Assembly (NCBI GenBank): GCA_030847615.1
Contig: JAUMIR010000004.1
Coordinates: forward strand, 99,152,001 to 99,216,000
DNA from: Gambelia wislizenii
Taxonomy: Eukaryota; Chordata; Lepidosauria; Squamata; Crotaphytidae
DNA: 64,000 bases
Direction of reading: 5' to 3'
Part shown: piece after piece, positions 45,940 to 60,451 of the stretch
Layout: every line of letters begins with the position of its first letter
Numbering within the stretch: the stretch's first letter is position 1
Notes under the pieces: model-generated
What the model was told of the DNA's origin: nothing
The model's input: the letters and a program-made list of their open reading frames with translations, nothing else
Database searches by the model: none
Program-made: the position numbers and the translations under genes

Positions 45940-46161
45940 CAGGTCAGTCCCCATATCCATGGATTTGGTATCCACGGTTTCACTTATCCATGTCAGAAAA
46001 AATATGTTCTCTCTAGACATTTCTAGGTCCTCTAATGTGATTCTATGGTCAACTTCTGGTGTTCATCTCATTGAAAATAATAGGGTTCCCTATTATCCAC
46101 AATTTCAAGTATCCACAGAGGGTTCTGGAACGTATCTCCCGCAGATATGGGGGTCGACCTG
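45940..46161. mobile_element. Tigger-like MITE
   Basis: Ends CAGGTCAGTCCCCATATCC and GATATGGGGGTCGACCTG, flanked by TA; same family as 28027-28362. Confidence 0.8.
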
Positions 46162-47335
46162 TACACATATTGCACTGTGAATGATAATGCACTTAGAACA
46201 GCTGCCTTATTTTGATATATTTAGCAGAATGTCAATCTAAAACATGTCTCTCTGTTGGAAACCATTTTGCCTCACTGAGGATTCAAGTGAAAGTCAAATG
46301 TGAACTGCCAGTGACCTTGTAATAAATATCCAGGTTTTTGTAATGACAAATTACAGCTGGAAAACATACTAACTTAGACATGAAGGTCTATTTATTTATT
46401 TATATCCCAAAATTTTCCATCCCCACCTTTTCCAACTACTTTTGATCCCTGAAAAATTTGAATGGTCGGGTTTGGGGGGAAATAAGAGAAAGGGATTTTT
46501 TCCTTTGTTGAGCTTATTGATTTTTCTTATGATCTAAGACAGCCTCCAATCTGTAACAGTGGGTACAATTAAGAGCCTCTTATGTTAACAAAAGGGACTT
46601 CTGATGGCTGAGAGTTTCTGACTTTTGAGATTTCTACAGTGCCCTCTGACACATCCTATATAATTTATGAAATTCCCCCATGATCCTCGTGAGTTATAGC
46701 TGGAGAAGTAGAATGCACGATGGCAGAAACAAGGAGGTGGGAAGACTCCATTGCACTACTGAAACTCAATCTCTGGATTCTGCTTATGGTTATCATCAGT
46801 GTCTGAAGAGTCCCAGATTTTTATTTTTATGGCCTGGCTGTGAGGCATACTGGAACCATAGAGGTTTTCCATTCCTTGGTGAAAGGATTTTTCAGGCATT
46901 GCAGGAGAGCAGGACTTTCACATTAGTAAAAATAGACTGTTAACAGCCAGATACTTTACAAGTTTACTAAAGGCCATTATACTGGATGATTACACAGTTA
47001 TGTTTGTCTGAAACATTTTAAAATCTTTGTTTAGGAGGGTGAAACCACACACTAAGATTTCAAAATATGCTACAAGCATTTTTAGGTATAAAGTACTTCT
47101 ATGTAAAATGTGAAAGATGCCAAGAACTTATACCTCAGTGATATGATTATTTCTTGTTAATGAGACAGCTGTTACAAGAAGTGAGCATCATCCCAACCAT
47201 ACTACTATGGTTCTTGTGCTTTAATTAACATCAGAACAATGCCTTAAGAAGGTGCTTCCTAAATGCACATTAATCCAAATGAAGTGATACTTTATATGCC
47301 CCCAAAGCCTTCCTGTGAAGCAGAAAGTATAGGAC
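46162..47335. other. CPT2–CZIB intergenic, nothing firm
   Basis: No gene recognised. An 87-codon plus-strand open frame at 46680-46943 has no known relative. A (TTTA)3 run lies at about 46390-46402. Confidence 0.5.
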
Positions 47336-47341
47336 TTTATT
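47336..47341 (-). terminator. Candidate CZIB polyadenylation signal
   Basis: AATAAA on the minus strand lies about 66 nt after the CZIB stop codon. It would give a very short 3' UTR; other signals further on cannot be excluded. Confidence 0.5.
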
Positions 47342-47406
47342 CTAGATTGCACAAAAACAAATTGAGCTATGGCTATATAGAAAATGATCTCTTATAAAAC
47401 AAAAGT

Positions 47407-47484
47407 TCAGCATTTGACAAACCTATGGGTAACTTCATAGATGCCAACTGATTCCTTTATCTTTTCATCATAGTCATTCCAATC
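47407..47484 (-). CDS. CZIB: CZIB coding exon 8 and stop
   Basis: This exon encodes DWNDYDEKIKESVGIYEVTH then RFVKC and stops at TGA 47409-47407. Acceptor AATTCCACAG. Confidence 0.97.
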   Translation of the reverse strand, partial: DWNDYDEKIKESVGIYEVTHRFVKC

Positions 47485-50400
47485 CTGTGGAATTAAATAA
47501 ACATTAGCTCTGAACATAGTAGATGAAACTACAATATTGAAGCTTCAAGATACATAGTTTAGGATTCTATGCTTCGAGTTTCGCCTGTATTTCAGGCATA
47601 CCATTCCCCTGCATTTGGTATAAGAACAGGAAAAGTTCAACTTGTAATGTACATTATTAGCCTTAAATCTCTTAACATTTTTTTGTTGTATGCCTTCAAG
47701 TTGTTTCCAACTTATGGCGACCCTAAGGTCACAGGGTTTTCTTGGCAAGATTTGTTCAGAGGAGGATTTGCTTTTGCATTCTTCTGAGGCTGTGTGACTG
47801 GCCCAAGGTCATCCAGTGGGTTTCCATGACTGAGTGGGGATTTGAATCCTGGTGTCCAGAGTCCAAATTTCAAACCACTTCACCATGCTGGCTCTTAAGC
47901 TAACATTCTTAGCTTAATGAAATAGATTTTTCTTTCAGTGAAGCCCTTGGTTGTACTAATACAGACTCACCATCACCCTGGATGAAAGGATTACATTTAT
48001 CAAGCTGCTGGTGGGTCACCAGACAGACGGATTTTTATGCCAAGGAAAAGAACTGACCTTGACATTGCTCATAGCTTAGAAAAGCGGTGAATGAAGACTC
48101 ATTCTGAGCTTCCCAAGGAGATTATCTGACATCATCTAGGACAGTTCTCTGCAGAGATGACTACTACAGTAAATCTAGGGGAACTGCTTGCAATTGACTA
48201 TTTTTATCTGCATATGTTGCAGGGCTATATCTACTCTTGTGTTACTCAACAAGAAGGCTATTGCTACCTCCAGTAGAGTCTTATTACTAGTAGTCTACGT
48301 CTACATATTGCTTAAAGCAGGAAACTGCAACCATAGGGCTCCATGCAGAGACACAAGGGCTTTTTGCACCCTACTATAAACCCCTGCTGGACACCTCCAT
48401 CACCTCTACACCCTGAAAAATTGGGAGGCAAAAATTACAGCTATGTTGGTGAAAACTGCCCTATAACCTGGATGTAGAATGTGTGGCCTCCCAAATGATA
48501 CTGGACTGCAACTCATCAGCCTCAGCCAAGATGGTTAGTAGCTAGGGACTATTTGTATTAAAAGTCATCTAGAGGGCCAAGTTTCTGTAGCTGCCCTATC
48601 TGCTACTTGACTCAGGTGTAAATGTAGAGAAGCCAAAGTCTGCCCAGTCCAGCCTAGTGGTTGGAATATTAACTGGGACTAGGTGGACCAAGTTTCAAAT
48701 TCTCATTCAGTCATGAATTTCATGGGTGACTTTAAACCAGTCAGGCTCTGCCATACTAACTTACATGACTGCTGCATGGAAAAACTGGAGGAGGAAAATT
48801 ATGCCACTCTGAACTCCTTGGAGGAAAGGATGCATAAATATGTGGTAGGACTGCTAGTAATAGGAATGCTGCTACAGAAGGGGAAAGGACTGGAAAGCTG
48901 CTTAACAGGAAGAACTGTTAGAATTTGAAGGTCATCTGGTCAGCTGAGGTGGTGGGCAGAAGCTAGGAATGGGGAATTTAACCTTTTCCTCACTGGATGA
49001 AAATTACTAATCTAAAGCTGTATTATGAGAGAATCTTCCACTGGTGCCAATGGGAGCATTCCTTAAAATTAGCTCTGGGAGGGCATTTTTTTGTTGGAAT
49101 AAAATAAGGGGGGGGGACTTCAGCTGACATACACTGAGATGCGCATATGTGATCCAGAGGCTACTTGGGCTTCCCTGCAGTTGCTATTTACACAACAAGA
49201 AGAAATATATATATTTAATGGCATTCTTTGGTTTGGTCCTGAAAAGGGTAATACAAAGATCAAGACCCACCAAGTCCAGAGAGAAGTGTTCTCCTGATCC
49301 TTTTAGATGAGCAGCTTGGTTGAAAGTTCTTTCCACAGCTATGTGATACAACTTTCCTCGAAAGCTCTGGGTAGGCAGCAGCATCCCTTTGGGCCCAAGA
49401 CCTCAGCTTATACGGAAGGACAAGGCTACCTTTTCAAAGTTGCTAGTCTATGTCATGGGGTATGGAGTTATTTTGACAAATATGACCAGAGACTGTACCT
49501 TCTCCAACAAGTTGATGTCACTGAAAGGTGTGCCAGACTCTTCACCATCTGCAGCAAAACCAGCCTATAAACATTTAGAAACCTCTTCTTAGGTAAATAT
49601 ACAGTCATATCTATAATCATACAGATAAAAAGAAAACAGCAAAAGAAGTATCCTGTTTGACAAAGAGCTATGAATTATGTATACAGTTGTCCCTTCATAT
49701 CCACTGGTGTTTGGTTCCAGGACCCCCGTGGATACCAAAATCAGTGAATCTCAAGTCGCAAAATGGTGTCCATTATATAAGATGGCAAAATCAAGGTTTG
49801 CTTTTTGGATTATTATTTTTTAAAGAATATTTTCAAGCCATTAATACTTAAATCTGTGGATACTAAATCTGTGGATACAGAGGGACAACTGTATCTGCAT
49901 CCGTGTTTAACTACTGGAAACACCTAAGATGTCTTTCCAGAGTCACAGCTGGGTCAATTTGCTGTACTAGAGCATTGTGGCACTTTATTAGAGCTTGGAA
50001 AAGTTACGTTTTTTGGAGCACAACACTTAAGAACTCCCTGCCTAATGGCCAGGTTGGTGGTGGGTTCTGGGACCTGTAGTCTAAAACAATCACTTTTATT
50101 AGATCTGCCTTGTTTAGTGTAACATGACTTACTGATTATTGTAGTATAATGAAAATAAATACTAAAATCAATGGATTATTCTTTAAGGCAGGGACAATCT
50201 TCCAAATATTGTTGGACTTCAGTGCTCTTTGAATATGTTGGCTAGGGCTCATGGGAGCTTCAAGTGAACAACATCTAGAATGTTGCAATTTGCTCACCCC
50301 GGCTTTAAGGTATCACAACATTGCCATTGTTTTAGCTGAGATAGCTTTTAATTTCTGCTAAAGGAAGTCTTGAAGAGGTGGGCTGCCCCCTGCTGGCTGT

Positions 50401-53400
50401 TAAAATGAACAAGTAACATTCAAAAACCTTGCAAAAGGAAACAACAATGTCTGCTGACCTTTTACACCAGGATGGGAAAAGTGTGGCCCTCCAGATATTG
50501 CACACCCAGCAGCCTTCGTCAGCAAAACCAATGGTGACAAATTCTGGGAGTTGTAGTTCAATATCTGGAAGGCCACACAATTCCCCTGCCCCCCCCCTCC
50601 CTATATGTATGTTGATTCCACCTATAATTCCTGATAGCATCCACTAGCTTATCTCTAATGCATACAATATATGGCACCAATTTGTAAAATCAGATTGTCA
50701 TAAGACACAAACTAGAGGAGACTGGAAGAGCTATGGGCACTGACCTCCCCAAATCTGTGGCTTTTGCTAAGATTAAGTTGAATCAGTATCAATAAGAGTT
50801 CTCATTTTAGTTTAAGCCAGTATCAGCTTGCTAGGATGCATTGAAAATTCATATTTTCCATGCCACCTAGCAAGCTGAAAGTGTATAATATTTGAGGTGC
50901 TACATAACTGCAAGGCTCCGGTCAAAACTCAGACCATGTACACCTTCAGTACATGGACTAATAACTTCTGAATTTTCCTTTTTCATAAAATCACCATAAC
51001 CCTCTTGAGTTGTTTTCCCTACTCAAATATTACCATCACAGTGTGGGGATAAGTGTTTTGGCCCCTTCCATATGCCCTTTTCACCAGTCCTGCAGCCTTC
51101 CATACAGAGGGGGCTTATCATCAGCAGCAGCTTCATGTAGGCTCCTTATGCAATTTAAAATCTTGCTATTTCAGTTTCCTAAATGACACGGGAAGTGTAC
51201 AGAAACAAGAGATGGACCTTACTGCTAAATGTCTTAAGTTGGATAGAAAAACTTGAGAATTCCCTTCCATGGGAGGCTAGGCGAGCCCCCTCTCTGCTTT
51301 CCTTATGCCAACAGGCAAAAACATTTCTATATAAGCAGGCTTTTAATACATAGCTGGGCTTATGGAGGTTTTATTGGGGTGTATTTTTATGTGTTTTTAT
51401 ATATATAACTTTTTAAAATTTTGCTTATTTTAATCTTTTAACTTCATGTGGTTTTATTGTGAGATTTTTTTAATATTTTAAATTGTATTTTATGAAATTT
51501 TGTGAGCCGCCTTGGATCCCTTCTGGGAGAAAGGTGGCATATAAATTAAATAAATAAATAAATAAATACATCCAAACACTAGAGAAAGTAAAATTAACAG
51601 ACTCTTCTATCCAGACATAGGGCTTGGAATACAAGTGCCCCCCGCATCCCGTATCTGTGCGGGATTTGTTCCCAACTTACTCTTTATAAGTGAAACCATG
51701 AATAATAGTGAACTGCCACAGAATACCATGGAATCGTGATGGAGGACCTAGAAAATGCCTAGAGAGGACACCTCTCTAGGCATCTGGGTGTCCTCCAGCA
51801 CAACTCTATGGTCAATTTCTGGCAGAATGCTGCATTTTACCCATCCTGCATTTTACCTCTTCCAGCAGAAGTTAATCATAGACTGCACTGGAGGACCTCC
51901 AGATGCCTAGAGACCTCCCCCCTCCCGGAACGCAGCTAAATGAAACTGTAGTTACTGATACTGTAGGTATGGGAGGTGACCTATACTTAGCTCTTAAATG
52001 GCTGGCTTGAATAGCTATTGATACCACTATTTATTGCACTGAATTCGGGCTTCCACCTCTTACGGGCTCCTCCTGGTAGGTCCTAATAATCCTGGAAATA
52101 GTGTATCTATGGAATCTGGCCAGTGTAGGGACTTAAATCATTCTAATTATGTTTGTGTGTGTTGGATGACTGAAGGGGGTTAATATCTCATGAACTGCTA
52201 AACAGTGACTGAGTCACTACCTGGTAACTCATTGTTACATGAACTCTCCACAAAACAAAAGCTGGTGCTAAAGGGCAAGTGATATAATAGTTTAGGTTTA
52301 ATAGACAGATAGTTCAAAGAAAGATGCCCTGAAAACTATTCATAGGAACTTGCCTGTGGTTGAAAGTCCACTGGTTCAAGGCCACGGCATTCAAACTCCA
52401 CTATTGTCTTAAATGTCTCATTGTCTTCAGCCTAGGATTAAACCAAAACAGTAGTTAGCTTCCATGTCAGAGGTCTATGGACTGTGGGGGAATACACAAA
52501 ATTATTTCCCAGATAATCATATCTAATAAAGACATGAGGCACTTGAACTATTTTAATACTAATGATTACAAAGAACATTTCTAAGTCCCAAGGGATAGTT
52601 CCATCACACAGTAAAAGCCACAAAATATTCAATTGTAAATTTTAAAAGGTAGAAGAATATACAGTACATACAGTGGGACCTCCATATCCACAGGGGTTCG
52701 GTTCTGGAGCTCCCTGCAGATATCAAAAACTGTGGATGGCTGGGTCTCATATAATTCAATAGTGGTGATGTGCGCGTACATCGCTGCCATTCAGGCATGG
52801 GGCATAACAATCTGCAGTCACTCAAATCCAGAGATAAGGAGGGCCCACTGTATTACGTGCATAGCCCAGTTAAGAAAACATTTGACAACAAAGCTCCTTT
52901 TTATGCCCACCAAGGGCTTTTCCTCCTTGTCCTCTGTCTATCAGGAAGGGTTCTTTTGGCAGTAATGGTGCTGGGAGGATGGTGAAGGAGGGTTGGAGAA
53001 ATACAGAATTTTTGTATTAGGCTGCAGGAGTGTGGGTGCAGTAAACAGCGCAATAAAGGTTGATATAGAAAATAATGGGATTCTGTTCTTACCAATCCTA
53101 CTGTAGCTATGTGTTTCTACAGCAGGCAAGGTAAACAGCAGCTGCCTCCAGAATTCTTTACTGAGCATGCAAGGAATCAGTAGAACAGAGAGTGGGGTGG
53201 GGGGAGCAGATAACCTGCCTCACCAAATGCTTCAGCATGTTAAAAAAAATAGATCTATAGTTTTAGCAACCAAAATGTTAAAATCATAAGCAGTGAAGAC
53301 CGGTGAAAGAAAAGACACCCTGCTGCAGTTTTGGAAGAATCCTTCAAGTGGTGTCTAGAATGTTGAAAATGCTCTTCTTTGCTTATGTGAAGCTTACCTG

Positions 53401-56400
53401 ACCTGGTTGTTTCATTTCACATGTGCGTACCATTAGTTTTCAATAAAAAGTTTGCTGAAACATTTTGAACAGCGCTTCTTTTTTATGTGTAGGATCTATA
53501 CCTATTTCTAGGTTATTTCTGCCTCTATTGTACCAAATTTTCTGTTAAATAATGCCCAGGAGCACATCTATTTTGTTAACTGAGGTACCTCTATCTTAAT
53601 CACCAGGAGCTATTTAAGCCAGTCTGAACTGGGTATACATTGGGCAGAAAAAATGATGTTTAAAGAAATTATTTATTCCCCATGTATTGTTGATTACAAT
53701 AGCCTCGAAATGCATCACTTCTAAATAATGCTTTAATGCACAGGTTCACAAATACTTTCTTTCCCTCAGGATTTCCAAAATACACATATTTAGGAGTGTT
53801 TTGCACATGAACAGCACAGTACTATGTATGTCTAATGAGAAGCATGATGTGTCTCACAGTATCTTGCTACCACTGCTCAGTTGTGGATGACCTCAGCATG
53901 TCATTTATGTTGATTCTGCTTAAAAGTATCAGTTCCAAGCTCTGCTCAGATGTAAACCCCACTGAGGGAGCCCTGGTGGTGCAGTGGTTAAATGCCTGTA
54001 CTGCAGCCACAACGTTGCATGTTTGAGCCCAAGGGCTCCAAGGTTCACTCTGCCTTCCATTCTTTCGTAAAATGAGTACCCAGCTTGTGGGGGCAATTAG
54101 CTAACACACATTGGAAAACGCTTAGTGCACTATTGCTTAACAACTTGTAAGACACTCTGAGACCCGTTGTGGCTGACGTGTGGGGTATAAATACCTATAT
54201 AAATAAACAAATTCAATGAGTGTTGTTCCAAGGTAAATGTGTATAGGATTTCAGCTTCAAATTAATTTTTCTGAACCACAGATCCCCATTTCCTTCCTTC
54301 CTTCATAGTACACATAATCCACATATATGACTCCCAGGGGCTCTCCCTATACACTGAAAAAGAAACACACATCAACCTGTGTTTATCACATGTGGATAAA
54401 TGCATATAAGGGATGCTGCAGGCACAATGTTGCTAACACTGGCCAATAACCAGTCACTATCTAATTTATATCCTATACATGCCACCATGTAATGAAGTGG
54501 TCAGGAAGGCTTAGAATGTGGTATCTTAATGCAAGGATGAAGGATATCTACATCAAAATGCATATGAAAATGACTACATGTGGGTTCTGGTGGCAGGCAA
54601 AGCCTAGAATCTGATTGGCTCCTTGAACTGAGGGGAAAAGTGCAAGTGTGATTTCCTTCCCGGCCACACAAGTCCAGACAAGATGCAACAGAATGCTCCT
54701 GCATCGCAGCTCTCCACACCACTTGGAAGCCTGCACTCTGGAGGGATGGGGAGGGTGTTGTGGGGAAAGGGGATCTGCTTCTTCCAAGACTGGCTAATGG
54801 GCTTCTGACACGTCAGGATCTAACTGGATCCTGGCTTTTGAACACTTCTGTATTTGTAAAAATCACTGAAACTTGCCACCTTACTCATAACAATGGAAGA
54901 AATTCAACTTACGTTGTAAGGCTTCATTGTGTGGCTCAAAATATCTGAAAGAAAAATGGGGAAAGTCAGCAATAAAGAACACATGTAATTAGTATTTTAA
55001 AACATCAGCATAATTCACAAATCAGTTCAGTGATTAGTACTATAAACCCAGTTTAATTTAAATGTAAATCCTACTATAACTGGGTTTCTTACTTTTTAAT
55101 GAAAAACAGAAAAAATATAGGATGACAGGCAAAACACTGAAGCACATTACAAGAAGAAGAAGAAAATCAAACACTACCATTTCTCTCTCTTTCCATGGAT
55201 TATCTTTCTCTTGAGGGGAAATAGCAAAGCTTGGAACTGCATCCCATTCTGCTTCCAGTCATGCCCCATTCCCATTTCACATTGAGAATTATGAGAAAAT
55301 AGCATGTTAAGTTACTTATTAGTGAAGTGGTCCTTAGCAATTACAGACCACTACAGCGGGGATGACACTACAGAGTCCTGAATTGTTCTATGGTAACCAG
55401 CTCCTTGTTTTTTTAAAAAAATAACTTAACCTGGAAGACACCGCATAAAGTAAGTTGTACTCAACTCCTCCCCAGAATAAGTAATTACTTAATTACTAAT
55501 GCAAATTTCCTCCCCAGAGCAAGTAAAAACATGGTATGGGGGTCTTAAAATAGCCAACATTATTGTAATTCTAAGCTCTGGGTCAAAGAAAATAGCATTT
55601 CAGCAGGATATCTGTAAATTTCAGTTAAACTGGGAAATAAGACCAGGCATGTAGGAAGACACAGACTTATATGGCATTAAGACCTCGCATGAGCAATTTG
55701 TGAAAAAAATGTTCAGCTGCTTTGCAGTAATATGTCCTGTTTAAAAGCAGAAGGTAAAAAATGCAATGAAATCAAGATATTTATTTAACTAATGCTCAGT
55801 GTGACTGCCTTAAACAGTAATTTTTAACTAGCTATGTGGCACTCTGCCAGTTGGACCTCATATTCATTTACTGTTTACTGTTAAGTCAATTTACACACTA
55901 TTTCAGCATGTAACCAACTGTTGGCATCACTATTGGCACAGATGGCTCCAGCTAAGTGGCTACATGTTAGAATGAACTAACTTCATGGACCTTCTATGTC
56001 ACAGAAAGAAACGTGGATAATAACAACATAAAGTAGGTATGAATGCTGCCATAGAGGAGAGCTGTATCTTAAGTGCAAATTTCCAAATGAGGTAGAAACA
56101 TTACTCTGTTGCCCCCCATATACCCGAGTACTGTGGCATCTTAAAGACTAACAAATGTATTATGGTATGAGCTTTTGTGAACTATAGCCCACTTTATTAG
56201 ACACATGAAACAGTATTCCTTACCCTGCTTTATTCCTCCACCCTGGTTGTTGTATGATTTGATTTATAACATGTCGCTAAAATTAATAATACTGTTGTCA
56301 GTGATTCTAAGAAATCAGATGATGATGACAGCAGAAATCCAAACAATAAGTTGAAAGACAAGGTAACCCAACCTTTATGTTGGACATCCAAAATTCAGAG

Positions 56401-59400
56401 CATATAGACACATAGGAGTCAGGGAAGGTATATTATAGAAAGGGAGCAAGGAAGGAGTAGAGAATGTGGCTCAAATGCAGTATAAAGGAGTCAAAATCAA
56501 CAATGCTGGAGGGACAAGTGACACTGAAAGAGTACCATGCCAAAAATTCAACCCAGAAATATGGCAATGACAGTTTCAGCTCTCAGAAAGTATTGCTGAT
56601 TATAGCCCACAACTACATTTTCTTATAAGTCCCCCATTTATCTATATCTTGTTATTTTTTTTAAAAAAAAATCTATTCTCACTGGTCTTCTCAGGCAAAA
56701 GCACTACTTTAGCAATTTAAAAATTAAAATTTCATAATGGACTTATTATGGACTCAGACAAGTGATGGACTCAGACAAGTGATGAAAACCAAAAGGTAAG
56801 ATTTTCTATCCTATCTAACAAAAACCTGTGGAATAAAATGGTCTTCAACTGGCAAAAAGCAGTAACTGAGAGGATCACTTGCATTCACTGGGCAAGACAT
56901 TCTATAATTTCAGTGCAGCCATTCAGAAGTCTGCACTGTAGCCTCCATTAATGAAACCACTTAGAAAACATAAGTGTCTGCCCTAGGTTGAAAGGAATCA
57001 GCGGACAAAAGTTAACACCTCAGTTCTTTATGTCTTGTAGATGCATGAAGAGAAAACAGCCTACCTATGGAGTTTTCTCGGGAACACAGCTTGCATTTCT
57101 GCACCATTGTGGCACTCCCTCTGCCTCCTTTGAGAGGGTGGCTGTCCTAGAGAAAAATTCAAAGGGAAGGTTACTTCCCCCTAGAACAATGGCTAACCCT
57201 AATGCTGTATTGGAAACCCTATTTTATTTAAGACTCAAATGTTACTCAAATATAAATGAATTATTTCTTAAACAAAAGTACACTGATAACAAAGAAGAGA
57301 ATTCAAAGCAGGTAAAATCTTACAATAGCCATTTTCCTTTCTTTCAAAAAGCCTTTTCTTTTACGTGAAGTCAAAGGCTTTCACGGTTGGCATTCACAAG
57401 TTTTTTGTGGGTTTTTTTCCAGGCTGTGAGACCATGTTCTAGAAGAGTTTATTCCTGACGTTTCACCTGCATCTGTGGCTGGCATATTCTGAGAATGGTG
57501 GCATTTGGGTGTGTAGTGTTTATATACTGTGAGTCCCTGTTGAAGAGGATTAGCATGTAAATTTGTGTTTTCAGTTGTTGGATGTTCAGTTCTTAGGGAG
57601 GGAGGATATGCAAGGGGGATTAGTGTCTATTTAGCTAATGGTCATTGTCTGCTAGAAAGCCGCCTGACCCTGGGTGAAGTTCATTTGCATGTGTTGAGTT
57701 TTTATTCTGGTGATTTTCAGGACTGGTAGCCAAACTTTGTTAGGGTTTCCTCTTTCCTGTTGAAGTTGTCCAGGTGTTTGTGGATTTCAATAGCTTCCCT
57801 ATGCATTCTGACCTGATAGTTGTTAGCCTGGTCCAGAATTTCAGTGTTTTCAAATAGAATTTTGTGTCCAGGTTGGTTTATAATGTGTTCTGCTACTGCT
57901 GATTTTTCTGGAAGTTGCAGTCCAAAAAGCTTTTCAAGCTCTGGATTTCACTATTACTAGCTTATCATTGCACAAATTATGACTAGCCAAAGTGTATAAC
58001 TTTTCCCTCCAAAATAAATATACAGGATCATCCCGATGGGTAGCAAAGAAATAAGCCATAAATGATGTTGCTTGATAGTGTATGTCTGTACGTTTGCATT
58101 TGTGTAAGTAGATATTCAAACTCTAAAATAGTTGTTCAATTAATATTTATCTACAGTCAATTTTCCAGAAGTTCCCATCATCCAGCTTTCTAATATGCCA
58201 ATATAATTTTAGTCAAGTCAATTCCATATTTGTACGTTTCACACACACTATAAATAGATTTACCCCATGTTCACGTTTTGAGACTCACCATTAATCGTAG
58301 GTATTGCCATTTTTCTGAAACCTCACCACAGTTCCCACACTTCAGCTGAAAAATAAAACAAAATCAAATGCAGACTGAACACACTGTGCAAACAACTGTG
58401 GACTCCAAACAACAAAACATTCCTGTGGAAAAGTACTAATGATTAGATCCAAATATGAAAAGGCATATATAAATGTGAATGACAAGGCAGATCTAACATA
58501 TTCTGCATGAAAAAAAGCCTGTAAATTATGTAAATCCAGATCTTACTGATGGGGGAAAAAGCATGAGAGAAAGCACAATAGCAAAGACTATGGCCACAGT
58601 TTCAAAACACCACTACCGACTTCAGAGTTTTTTTCCAAAAGCCAGTTATCAAAGGTAAACATGTTATTGCAGTGTAGAAAGACAGGAATATTCCTTTTCT
58701 AGTACAGCTTATAAGAAAGACATATAGCTGCAGACTTTCAAACTACAGTACATACCATTCTAGGCCAGTCCTGTTAACATATACTTTTAGTATAACAAGC
58801 CACACGTATATATTTAACAGACAATACAATCATATGTGTTTGCTCAGAAGCAAGTATCACTAAGTTCAATGGAGTTTATTCCTGAGTTCAAAGAAGTATC
58901 TTGTTGTCCCATGGAAGTGGGACCAAGGAGCAGAAGAGATGGTGCTTTATCCATTTTGCACATTTAAAAACATGTTAAATAAAGTTATCTATTATATGGC
59001 AGTAATAATTAGTTTTGTTTGCTTTAAAAGTGCGGACAAAACAAAGAAAGATAACAAAGATCTTTCCACCTTTCAGGTATAGTGATTAGTGATTGGCAAG
59101 AACAGACAACTTGTAGCCCTCCAAGATATCCTTAGACTGAAACTACTATAAGTCCTAACCATCACAGCCAATGCTGAGAAATCATGGGTTACATTTTAAA
59201 AACTTCTGTAGGGCCACATGTTAGCTATTTGTATACAACTTTTCAGGAGACCACCGTCTCTCAGCCCAACTTACTTCGAAGGGTTTGTGCAAAAATAAAA
59301 AGACTTGGGAGAGAACCTTTGGATTAGTCACCTACCTGAGACAAGACATTTTTAAAGAAATAGTTGTGTGTCCAAGTGGACACCAAGTCCTGGCTTTTGG

Positions 59401-60416
59401 ACACCCAACAGAGACAAAAAGACATGCAAACACATACAATTTAGCCAGCCACACTGTTTCAATACTTTCTGTAAGTTACCACCAACCAACAAACAAAATC
59501 CTCAATATATGCATGTACAGTAGGACCCCCATATCTGCTTGGGACTGGTTCGGGGGGGGGGGATACCCAAAACTGTTGATAATAGCAAACACCACTGAAA
59601 ATAATGGGACTTCTGGTTTAAAATACCACAGAGTTGCTTTGGAGGACCTAGAAAATGGCTAGAGGACACATTTTCTAGGAAGACTCTATGGTATGTGCTG
59701 TTTTGTGTCTCGTAGATAATGAATCAGTGGATACGGGGGTCCTACTGTATATATTTTGCAATCCCAGATCAGTTGTGTTTTCTAACCATTTCTTTTTAAT
59801 CTTTAATAAAATTTCTAGGAATTTTTCCTCTTTTTAAGAGTTCTAGGTATTTTCTTGTGGCAGGCAGGAAAATGTTGCTAGGATACTGATGTGTGTAACC
59901 ATATTTGCAGATCTCTGTTAATTTCCTGTTTTTTAAAACACTCAACACAATCTAAATATAATGATTGGATGTAGCAGATAAGCTTTCACTCATGAACCTT
60001 CTGAATGGGAGAATGGACACCCAATAATTTCTTTTAAAATGCCTTCTCCTGAAGAGCACTAGTGCTGAATGCTGGGTTTAAAACTGGCTAAATAAATATA
60101 TGAATAGAACTTTAAAATATTATAAAATGACTCGATATATGACTGCCTATAGCAGGGGCTCTTAACCTGTGGTCTGGGGACCCCCAGGGGTCCACGATGT
60201 CCTCACAGGGGGCACGTGAAGGCTTGAAGGCTGCTTGGCCCACCTACAGTGGAGTGGCCATGTGATGGGAGCCAAGGCACTGGCTGGCTTGGCCTGTGCA
60301 TTGCCATTCAAGCCGCTCCAGCCAAAAACTTGCAGGAAGAAGCAGGAGAAAAGTCTTCTCTCCCTCTCCAGTGCCTCTGAAGGAAGAGTTAATGGGGTGG
60401 TGTAACTGTACTATTA

Positions 60417-60451
<35 letters not shown>

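Noticed and set aside
53964..54040. tRNA gene
   Set aside because: The tRNA-like head belongs to a Sauria SINE and would not fold into a full cloverleaf. The same applies to the SINEs at 2791, 9911 and 47679.
55190..55260. Possible extra CZIB exon (minus strand, SFAISPQEKD-like)
   Set aside because: It resembles the family only over a few residues, and the full protein is already accounted for by eight exons with continuous phase.
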